Shown piece by piece: positions 56,094-64,000 of a DNA stretch of 64,000 bases. The notes under the pieces were generated by a model. It saw nothing but the letters and a program-made list of their open reading frames with translations, was not told where the DNA came from and did no database searches. Within the stretch, counting starts at the first letter, position 1, and the number at the start of each line of letters is the position of its first letter. The DNA lies in NCBI GenBank assembly GCA_963971405.1, contig OZ020484.1, positions 10,602,001-10,666,000 of the forward strand, read 5' to 3'. The stretch comes from Psococerastis gibbosa. Lineage: Eukaryota; Arthropoda; Insecta; Psocodea; Psocidae. The position numbers were made by a program, and so were the translations under genes.

Positions 56094-56219
56094 TTGCTTG
56101 AATACCATGCAAGATGCCAAAGGCTTCGTCCAGACATCGGGTCAGCAACAACTCTCAATGGTTTAAATATGCGCGGCACGTATCAGACAGGGCGACTTGC
56201 CTTTGACAATAGTTCTAAG
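56094..56219 (+). CDS. candidate internal exon of an unknown gene
   Basis: A 126-base (42-codon) segment bounded by GGAATAG on the left and AAG|GTAAGT on the right, a strong splice-donor consensus. Translation starts LLEYHARCQRLRPDIGSA, then TTLNGLNMRGTYQTGRLAFD and NSSK. It is more GC-rich than the adjoining satellite, open without stops and of balanced composition. I do not recognise the protein. The acceptor side is weak, with a poor pyrimidine tract (ATGTTTTGCACTGGAATAG), and it begins only about 20 bases after the last satellite unit. It could instead be a chance frame; it is still the best candidate for host coding sequence in the window. Confidence 0.3.
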
Positions 56220-56439
56220 GTAAGTGGGCTTCTAGAATCTCTTATTTCGGGTGACAACCTTGCAGAAGTAGATTTTATTTTACTTCATTGTATTATTACA
56301 GTCTGCAGAAACGTATCTTTAGCTTGATATCGGTAAAAAAAATTTCTCCAGTGACTTTAAACCACTGGACCACAAGCCTGCAAGTACAGAGTTCGCTAAA
56401 TCCTCTACTTATATAATTTTTGACAAGATTCGTATTTTT

Positions 56440-56650
56440 TAGACAGGTTAGCACATGCTACACAACTATCTGACGTTCTAACCAAACATGTATATGAACC
56501 GGATCGGTATAGATAGGGAGTTCGAATCCTGGTAAGTCCAAATTTTTCTAAAGCCTCTGATTTCAGTTATGATGAGGAGGTTGCCTCTTCAACATACGAG
56601 TTAGTTAGTTTAATGACAGTGTTATATACCATGTACCATATTAGTTAATT
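56440..56650 (+). mobile_element. tRNA-derived SINE S2
   Basis: The head has GTTAGCACATGCTACAC (A-box region) and GGGAGTTCGAATCCTGG (B box, 56517-56533). The body AGCCTCTGATTTCAGTTATG, GAGGAGGTTGCCTCTTCAAC and CAGTGTTATATACCATG is shared with 52900-52980. Confidence 0.65.
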
Positions 56651-56654
56651 ATTT

Positions 56655-56860
56655 TTTAAAGTCTTTTTATGGACCTAAGCCCACTTATAGTGCCTCATAG
56701 GTCCCTTGTCCAATAGCAACAACCCCATGAATGTTTTTGGGCATTTGCAAACTGGATACGTTCTCGATGTCAACCTACACTGGCTACAACCGATAATGGA
56801 CAAGCTAAGACAAGCTTACCATTGACGCAATGAAACAGGTGAAAGCATGACTTAAACAGG
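56655..56860 (-). repeat. interspersed repeat D, inverted copy
   Basis: Inverse of 33395-33625 (CCCTTGTCCAATAGCAAC, CCGATAATGGACAAGC, AGGTGAAAGCATGACTTAA). Confidence 0.6.
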
Positions 56861-57064
56861 ATATAACACCATATAATACGGCAATATATATGGTATACAG
56901 TAGCTATGAAAGCTTTGTGGTTTACCCACCTTCATAAAAAGAATCAAAATCAGCTTATGGTTGTCAAAATCAGATAGTATAAGAATTTAACTAATTTTTG
57001 TGAGTTCTTTGGCTGTAACTTGTCCAGCAGAATAAACCATTCAACCTTTTCTCTTTCTTTTACC

Positions 57065-57301
57065 ATGTTTGATCGGGTTATTAAAGCTCAAAGTAAGCAC
57101 AAAGGATGTGGATTAAGTAATTGGGGTATTTTTATCAAATCTATGTTACATAAACTGGCAGAACATGGTCGAACAAAGATAGCTGGAGGCTGGAAATCGG
57201 AGATTGGAGCCCATTATTCTGACCTTTTAGGCTATGAGGATTATCCTGCCGTGATAAAACTCAATCAAATGTTTTGGAAAAATAGGATTTTTTTTTTATA
57301 A
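57065..57301 (+). other. unrecognised 78-codon open frame
   Basis: Starts MFDRVIKAQSKHKGCGLSNW and contains HKLAEHGRTKIAGGWKSEIG and YEDYPAVIKLNQMFWKNR before the stop. Composition looks protein-like, with no low-complexity bias, and a pyrimidine-rich stretch precedes the ATG. I recognise no family. It may be a transposon remnant or an unknown small gene. Confidence 0.3.
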
Positions 57302-57358
57302 TGGACAGATATCAAAATATTTTGAATAGGTATACAAGAAATGGTCCTGTATTTTTTG

Positions 57359-57513
57359 ATTAAATTAATTTCTCGCTCCACAGCCGCTAAGATATGAAAG
57401 TGGCCAGATAAAAAACGTAAAAAATGTACAATTCTTGCGAAAGCTTCTGTATTTGTTATGAATTTTTCACTTGACCACTTTCATATTTTTGGAACGAGAA
57501 ATTATTTAATTTC
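57359..57513. mobile_element. foldback element, 155 bp
   Basis: Left ATTAAATTAATTTCTCGCTCC and right GGAACGAGAAATTATTTAAT pair. Inner pair ATATGAAAGTGG and CCACTTTCATAT. No transposase. Confidence 0.6.
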
Positions 57514-58287
57514 CTCAAAAATGCACGACCATTCATTGTTTACAAAATATTTTTAAATCTAAATTTTTAAGCTCGTTACTTGTAAAATAGGTTCTTTTGA
57601 TGCAACATAATTTGTTTTACAACGAATTTCCAATTTGTAAATTTCTTGGATAGTATATATAATAGCATGTAAAACCTACTAGAACTAGACCATGCAGTAG
57701 ATAGTGATTCATCTCCGCATTGACATATTTTATCGAATTACTCGATATAAGCTGCGAGCTGGGGTTCTTTAATTCTCATGCGGCCCCCAATAAAGTCTCC
57801 ATTTTGTTTTACTAGTTTGGCTATGGCATTCCAAACGCGAATTTCTTTTACTGTAAAATGCTGGAAAATATCAGTATCTTTTCAAAATCAAAAAAAAGTT
57901 GAAGAGGTATCCTTATTCCTTGGCGAACTAATAAGTGGAAATCAGATTTTCAAATACTGCCCATGCTTTAAAAGATTTTTTAATGAAACGCGAGAGAACG
58001 TGAAGGGATGTAACAAGATAACATGCCTGAGGCAATAGAACTAAACTCATCCTACCAAGTTTCAATTAATATTTAATATACTGTAAACTCGAAAATATTG
58101 TATCAGGTCTAGTTTACCAGTTGTTACCTTCCCCCGAGTAGACTAAATAGGCAGTGCAGTTGTTATTTTTTAAAATTATCAATTAATTAGTAAGCCCATT
58201 ACAAAAAGAATCAACAGCAGAGTCTCGAAAAGTTATTAGTTAAATTTGCCATATATTCACATCATGCTGGCAAGTTAGTTAAGCAGC
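57514..58287. other. unrecognised AT-rich DNA
   Basis: An 86-codon plus frame (57778-58038) is not recognised. Confidence 0.4.
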
Positions 58288-58545
58288 AAAGGCTTTCACG
58301 ACCGGAGCCAGATGCAGCAGTATAGAATCCGGGCTGATGGGCCGTGGTAAAACTTAAAGCGTAATTCCAAACATTTCGTTAACATCTGCGGGTGACATCA
58401 TCAGTGGCACTATACTTAGACTTCCAAGATCGTATCTGGTAGGCTCATTAGCAACGGATCGCCAAAATGTTGGCAAAATGTTTGGACGCATGCTATTCGA
58501 TAGACCACGACCCATCAGCCCGGATTCTACTATTTCATAGACCTT
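58288..58545. mobile_element. palindromic pair of Penelope-like ends, copy 3
   Basis: GGCTTTCACGACCGGAGCC, AATCCGGGCTGATGGGCCG, CATCATCAGTGGCACT on the left; inverse ATCAGCCCGGATTCTACT on the right. The left arm keeps a hammerhead-like core on the minus strand (CTGATGAT, GTCACCC..GTTAAC region, GAAATGTTTGG) with a weaker helix II than 55083-55128. Confidence 0.62.
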
Positions 58546-58603
58546 TGAAAGATTCATCCGCGAATTCACGAGATGTCAGGGAATATACCTAGGTACCTAC
58601 ACT

Positions 58604-58832
58604 CAGGCCCCAACCTAGGGATTTCACCGCCCAGGGCACTAAGTCTTTCAGCCCCCTACCCCGTTAAAACAAAATGTTCCTTTCGCACTCATCTGAAAAT
58701 ACTTTTCTAGCTCGGGTCATATTATTTTCCCAAATGTCATGAATTTCGCATGAAGTATTTTTTTCATTTCGACTGACCCCCTCCCCCCCTCCCGGGAAAT
58801 GCCCAATCTGCCCATTTATAGGACAGGGCCTG
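58604..58832. mobile_element. hAT-type miniature element
   Basis: Perfect 8-bp duplication CCTACACT (58596-58603, 58833-58840). Ends CAGGCCC and GGGCCTG, with CCAGGGCA inside. The interior has C runs near 58780. Confidence 0.75.
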
Positions 58833-58840
58833 CCTACACT

Positions 58841-59944
58841 GAACCTTTAGCGGCTCTAGGGGACTTGAATAAATAATTAAGCTGTATATATTAATAACGG
58901 TGAAAAATCGTGGGTCAACTTTTGCGACAGCGCGCAATCTGGCTGACTTTATCAGATTTTTTTTATTCAATCACCTGTTACACGCGGGTGGCGGATAGTT
59001 ACACTACGAGTAAGTTAATAGCTTCACTTTTCTTCTGTATGTGATAATTATGAAGGCAATATCACCGTTGGATAATGAAGGAATGAGATTTCTTGTAGCG
59101 ATAAGTACAGGTACTGCCGGACGTGACATAAAAATGTTCGTGCGTAAGCTTGTCTATCTGTATCTATCTGTACAGGGAACAATATCTTAAACTTCATATA
59201 AAAAATATGGTAATTTGCCAGTCAGTACTTGGTCTAAACATAAAAAGGTTATTTTTAGACATAGGTAACATGGATAGACGCTGATACAGGTGGGTAGGTT
59301 ACAATTTGTGGCACGATTAATGATGTCAAACTTTAGTGTTCATAAATGGCCGTATATATTCAAATCGTAGCACACTGTGAAAACCTTTCTTTTAATTTAC
59401 TAATTATTACGTCATCCGTAGTGGCAGTAATGTGAAAATGTTAAAATAAGAGTAATACTTTACCACTACCAAATACGTCTTTCTATCAATTATGAACAAA
59501 AACATTCCCCCTGAGATTTTAAAAGGTGATCTCCTCCGATGGGAAAATTTGACAATCAGTTCTAGTAGGCTATTTTATCTGCCTATCAATGTGGACAGTT
59601 GTATTGTATAGAAGTACAATTGAACAATTGTAAGTAAAAATTTTCATTTTCTAATTTAAAAAAAAGATATCTTTTGTGTCGCAAACATTCGGCTGGGTGT
59701 TTGATCTAACTTTGCTAACCAATGTTTAACGTATCTAACGGGGATCAGATGGAACAAACAAGCAAATATCGTAAATATGTTAGAGGAAGGATTTCCATTA
59801 AAAAAAACGAACTGCCGACAATAGACAGTATTTCATCATTCACTTTTAACCGTCGTCATAAACAAATTACTAGCAGCTATGAACTATATAAAAGGGTAAG
59901 ATTACACAGTGCATATACTGTATGTTGATCAAAATGAGTTAAAC
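58841..59944. other. unrecognised AT-rich DNA
   Basis: A 68-codon frame (59722-59928) has no recognised domain. Nothing else. Confidence 0.4.
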
Positions 59945-60337
59945 AAGAGGCAAGCGACCCCCTGCATTTTATTAACAGTAACAACGACTGCAATATATAT
60001 GAATTTAAAAGTTGGAGCCGTTTTTGAGAAAAAATTGTTTTAGACATTTTTTTTGAGATTTTTGAAAATATAACCCCTCCAAATTAAGCTAGCCCAAAAT
60101 AAAAAGAAGTGGCCTGGAGGTATGATTTTTGTAAACCTACGTGCCAAATTTCATCAAAATCGAGCGAGTAGTTTGCCCGGAAATCGATGAACAGACAGAG
60201 CGACAGACAGACATTTCGTAAAAACCACTTTTTTTGGTTCCTGAGACCTCAAAACGTGTAAATCCGTTGAAATCTCGGAATCGAAAATTTCGACCATCAC
60301 AAAGCTTTCCTTATACTACGTATAAATTGGAAAGCAA
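59945..60337 (-). mobile_element. Helentron-like element, copy 6, truncated
   Basis: Keeps the 5' half (end TTGCTTTCCAATTTATACG read from 60337, GTCT block at about 60190-60213) and stops near AGGCAAGCGACCCCC. The hairpin end and G tract are missing. Confidence 0.72.
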
Positions 60338-60379
60338 TGAATAATATTAAGCATGCATGGTAAATACAATAATTCAGTC

Positions 60380-60460
60380 ACGACATGTAGAGTAGTGTGG
60401 TACAGACTCAAACTTTCACCCGAAAGGTTGTTGGTTCGAGTCCCACACGTACTACATCTT
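60380..60460 (+). repeat. tRNA-like SINE head
   Basis: TAGAGTAGTGTGGTACAG (A-box-like), a 5-bp stem CTTTC/GAAAG where the anticodon arm would be, then GTTGGTTCGAGTCCCAC (good B box with T stem). The acceptor ends pair only partly, so this is not a functional tRNA gene. A short copy of the head is at 13927-13945. Confidence 0.5.
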
Positions 60461-60723
60461 CTGGACAAATTCGGAGGGAATGTAAAGTAGGCGGTTCGCC
60501 TTCCTAGTTGAGTGTAAGAGAGGGCTTTCCTTCACTAGGTTGGCTAAGAAGTAGAACCAAACAAAGTCAATACCTATTTAGTTATTTATTTATCGCTGCT
60601 CTTTCTTTCTGCAGGTTCCCTTTTAGCCTCCAGTCGTCTCCGAATTGCACTCCATGTTGCTTTTACAAGTCTTTTATATCACTTCATGGACTCTACCCAT
60701 CAGTAGTCTGAAAGACATGTACA

Positions 60724-60951
60724 TAACTAGCCCCCTAATTGGCTAATAATGACGCACAATTGTTGACAGCAGGCCATAGGTACACGATTACCCAAGTTTA
60801 TTAGGCTACCTAGCTGTCAAGAGTGAATTATTATCACGCAATTTGGGACAATTGTCAGCACAACAGGTATGAATATATAATTATGCGAAATGAAATTCCT
60901 AATAACTAAGGTAGCTTCTTTACCATACATTACACTGGGAAGGCCTAGTTA
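60724..60951. mobile_element. miniature inverted-repeat element F, uninterrupted copy
   Basis: Ends TAACTAGCCC and GGCCTAGTTA. Collinear with 12240-12617 except for the SINE, so TTGGCTAATAATGAC here is the pre-insertion site. Confidence 0.72.
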
Positions 60952-61429
60952 TTAGTTACACTGTTATCTGCTAACTCCGCTACGTTGGCTTAGTAATACA
61001 TAGAACAAAAAGTCAATATTTATTTATTTATTTGAAAATAAGGTCCTATAGCTATGTTAGGAGGTATAGCAGACAGGCAGCAAAGAGTACCCGAGTGGGG
61101 GATAGGTAATTTGAAAATGTCTATCAAAACTAAATAGATTGTTGCATCATACATTCAGTGTTGAGTGTGATAAAAAGCAGAAGTAAAGGGTGGGCTGAAA
61201 TGTGTACACAGAGGTAGAAGATGATGATAGTGGCTTGTCCATTTTTAATGACGCCATATTGATCTACTACAACCATCTTATCACCCCAGATGTTAATCGT
61301 GTTTTAGCTAATGGAATAATCAAGTCCTCAATCTAATATTCCTCCAACTTGTACTATGATAATCGTGGTTCTTAATGCATTTCGTTAATGCATTCAAGGA
61401 CTCTTACACCGGTACCAGAACTTGGTGAA

Positions 61430-61790
61430 GTCATGCTTACGCCTGTTACATTGTGTAAATGGTGAGCTTGTCCAAGCATGTCCATCATCGCTTGTAGCTG
61501 GTTCAGGCTAACATCGAGGGCGTGTAGCAGTTTGCCATTGAAGAGCTATGGGGTCTGTGGCATTGGGCAAGGAGATTATTATTATTTGAAGAGCTTTTTT
61601 ATTTGACCTAGGCCTACATGTAGTGCCCATTGGACTTTGCCCTGCCAACGACCCCATCCGGTTTTCAGCCATTGTTGGTACTGAATCGTACGTTCTTTCC
61701 GCCGTTGGCAAACTTATATTCACGGTCTCGATGTAAACCCACACGGACTACAAGACGACAATTGGGCAATCTCAGACATGTTTAAACCTC
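61430..61790. repeat. inverted pair of repeat D
   Basis: 61430-61570 is in plus orientation (GTAAATGGTGAGCTTGTCC, TGTCCATCATCGCTTGTAGC), 61590-61790 in minus orientation (GACGACAATTGGGCAATC, GATGTAAACCCACACGGAC). An inverted pair with a short A/T-rich spacer. Confidence 0.6.
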
Positions 61791-62771
61791 ACATAGAGGG
61801 AGAAGGGTGCATCCTGTCACCGTAAAATTGATGAACGGACTATAGAGAATGTGTCGGTGCGCACGTGCATGTTCTACGTTTATTTGGGGAATTTCGTTAT
61901 GAATAAAAAAAATTATTTGTTGTATTGTTTTTGAGTCTGTTTACCTGATCCCAATGACCACGGGGTGGCTAAACAGTTATTTTCCACTAAGACCAGAGGA
62001 TTGGGATGGGAGTTAAGACTTACTTAGAATAAGGACCTTAAATAGTTGAAGCTCAATTCATTTGGGACGATCATAGAGATATAGGTACTAAGGAACTTAA
62101 GGATTCCTTCGAGGCTGATATTGTCGACAGCAGAAATCAAACTAGAGTATTAAAAATGTGAGAGCGGAGGATGTATTAAAATTGCCAATAATTTAGCTTA
62201 ATATACTCTCTAATATAGCTGGCATGGAATAATGAAGATAATACTGCTAATGATACCTTGATTCAGTAATATTTCCACAGTGTACTTGCTATGATGGGCT
62301 ACATTCATAGTGTTTTGCACATTTTCATGAGTAATTTTGGGAATCTCATTATAAGATAATCTCGTAATCAGCTTCCTATCGTAATGGCTATTTGAAAGCA
62401 TCGCCTGAGCCCAGCCCATAGCACAAATCAAATTGCAAATATATCGTAGTTCAACTATGGCTACATAATAAAGACGTACATCTAAATAAATAAATAAATA
62501 AAACAACGAACTGAAACTGAAGCATGCTGATGCTATTGCAACAGCTTCAGTAGAACCGCCCTTCTGATCGGAATAGTTTCATTTCAGCAACTTATCATTA
62601 AAGCGTTGGATTTGTTTGTTTTTTGCGGTGTGTTATTAATAAATTTCATTGTGCCAGTATTATTATTAACAGTTAGGCTATTTATTATTTATTGATGATG
62701 GAGAACACAGAAGCGTGCACGCAGTGAAAAATAGATAAATAGATAAATAGATAATGTAGGGGGGGGGTCAG
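61791..62771. other. unrecognised DNA with small microsatellites
   Basis: (AAAT)n at 62484-62503 and (AAATAGAT)n at 62730-62752. No gene supported. Confidence 0.4.
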
Positions 62772-62961
62772 GACATGGACGGATACAGCAGCTAACCTCC
62801 CCCCTAAAATCAAATCAAGTTAATGTGTCACGCTCTAATTTAATCGATACTACATATGTTTTTCCTATTTTGAACCACAACTACCCCCCCCCCAATGGGC
62901 TGGATCCATCCCTGAGTCAGGAGGGGTAGCTGCCCCCCAAAATGGGCTGGATCCGTCCCTG
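62772..62961. mobile_element. possible hAT-type miniature element
   Basis: CAGGACATGGACGGATAC on the left and GGCTGGATCCGTCCCTG on the right, with an internal second copy of the right end (62900-62918). No target duplication found. Confidence 0.4.
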
Positions 62962-62969
62962 ATTGGAGG

Positions 62970-63771
62970 CAACATGCTTTCCAATTTATCAATTAGTAGA
63001 TATAGAAAATGAGTAATTTCGTGGTAAATAATTTTCCAATGGTTAAATAGGGGGGGGGGGGGGGTTGTCCACCTGCCGTCACTGGAGGTGAGGTGAATTC
63101 TCGATGGGTCAGACCAACACATTACCACACAGTAATAATGTCAGGGTACGCAATGCATTTGAGCGTGATTTTTCTATCATTTTTTCAAAAAACAAATTTT
63201 CGCAAAAGTGCACAAACCGAAATAGTTTTTTGGGAAAGCAACCTGTCCGGTTTCGTTACTCAATTTAACACCTAAAACATGCCTGAAGGTAGAAATCATC
63301 ACTAGAAAGGTTCCACAGAAAACTGATTTTTTTTATTAATTTTTCATTAAAATTTAGTTATTTTTATTTTTTTACCCCCAGAAAAAAAAACTATCAAGGG
63401 ACAATTAACATTAATAACGACTACAATATAGTGTATGTCAATTTAAAAAAAAAATCATTTGATGGAGCCGTTTTTGAGAAATAATTTTTTAGACGTTTTT
63501 TTTTAGTTTTTTGAAAAGAAACCCCCCCAAATTGAGTTAGCCCAAAATAAAAAATTTTTCCCGAGGTATGATTTTTATGAACCCATATGCCAAATTTCAT
63601 CCAAATCCGCTGAGAAGTTTTCCTGGAAATCGATGAACAGACGCAAAAACCACCTTTTTGGGTTCCTGGGACCTCAAAACGTGTAAATCCGTTGAAATCC
63701 CGGAACCAAAAATTTCGACCACCACAAAGCTTTCCTTATACTAGGCAGGCTACGTATAAATTGGAAAGCAA
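62970..63771 (-). mobile_element. Helentron-like element, copy 7
   Basis: 5' end at 63771 (TTGCTTTCCAATTTATACG on the minus strand). The GTCT block is almost lost (about 63634-63641), a 15-base G run lies at 63050-63064 and the sub-terminal repeat is at 62974-62990. The terminal hairpin and AACCGG are missing beyond AACATG. Confidence 0.72.
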
Positions 63772-64000
63772 TAAATAAATTTGAGATCAGATACACAACA
63801 GTTAATGCACAATAGTCACGTGTCGTAACTGTACTAGTATTAGTACTGTGCCGTAAATGGTATAGTTTCTAGTCGTTTTTTTTAGCTTTACTTAGGTTGT
63901 TCATTATAGTTTTCTTTATATTCAATGTGGCGCGGGACTCTTTTATTGTGTTCTTATTAACATTGCAAAATTTGGTATTAAGTTGTATGGCCGATCCGAA

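Noticed and set aside
60380-60460. tRNA gene
   Set aside because: A and B boxes are present but the acceptor stem pairs only partly and the D arm is not clear; a tRNA-derived SINE head fits better.

Overview
This window looks like repeat-rich, gene-poor nuclear DNA from an arthropod or a close invertebrate relative. Three things point that way. A nuclear copy of mitochondrial ND1 (about 51629-51881) reads through only with the invertebrate mitochondrial code. The most abundant repeat has the layout of Helentron-associated elements of the insect DINE-1 kind. The LINE, Penelope-like, PIF/Harbinger-like and hAT-like remnants are typical of arthropod intergenic DNA. I cannot name the species. I found no intact host gene; the best host-coding candidate is one possible internal exon at 56094-56219.

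Layout. 1-10500: Helentron-like copies (385-1256, 5496-6290), hAT-type miniature elements with 8-bp target duplications (1290-1584, 3011-3176), palindromic foldback elements with 3-bp TTA-type duplications (2807-2946, 8617-9063), a minus-strand retroelement 3' region with an internal tandem duplication (4200-4978), and a palindromic pair of Penelope-like ends (7645-7905). 10500-20700: the first long composite foldback (10515-10890), a SINE inserted in a miniature element whose empty form lies at 60724-60951, a readable LINE reverse-transcriptase C-terminus on the minus strand (13422-13856), a LINE RNase H/zinc-knuckle fragment (14090-14368), a Penelope-like 3' end (about 16150) and a Helentron-like copy with two 3' ends enclosing foreign sequence (17968-19054). 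20300-32900: two copies of one RTE-like LINE tail (20325 plus, 25965 minus), a TA-flanked foldback, a GC-rich island holding a histone-type hairpin (22512-22527), several composite foldbacks, and a 5'-truncated Penelope-like element that retains its GIY-YIG endonuclease (32190-32756). 33000-50000: more foldbacks, another LINE tail (37355-37642), a LINE-derived (ATT)n tract, and Helentron-like and hAT-type elements. 50000-64000: larger hAT-type elements, one of them inside the ND1 NUMT; a 95-bp satellite array (54270-56075) interrupted by a 0.77-kb Penelope-like palindrome carrying hammerhead-like motifs; then SINEs and more Helentron-like copies.

The window is best read as a stratigraphy of transposition. 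Several insertions can be ordered because the pre-insertion site is also present here or is recognisable: SINE into miniature element, Helentron-like element into repeat H, hAT into NUMT, Penelope-like palindrome into satellite. Nearly every G or C homopolymer longer than 10 bases lies inside a transposon copy. Functions of transposon proteins are assigned from motif recall only; no database search was possible.
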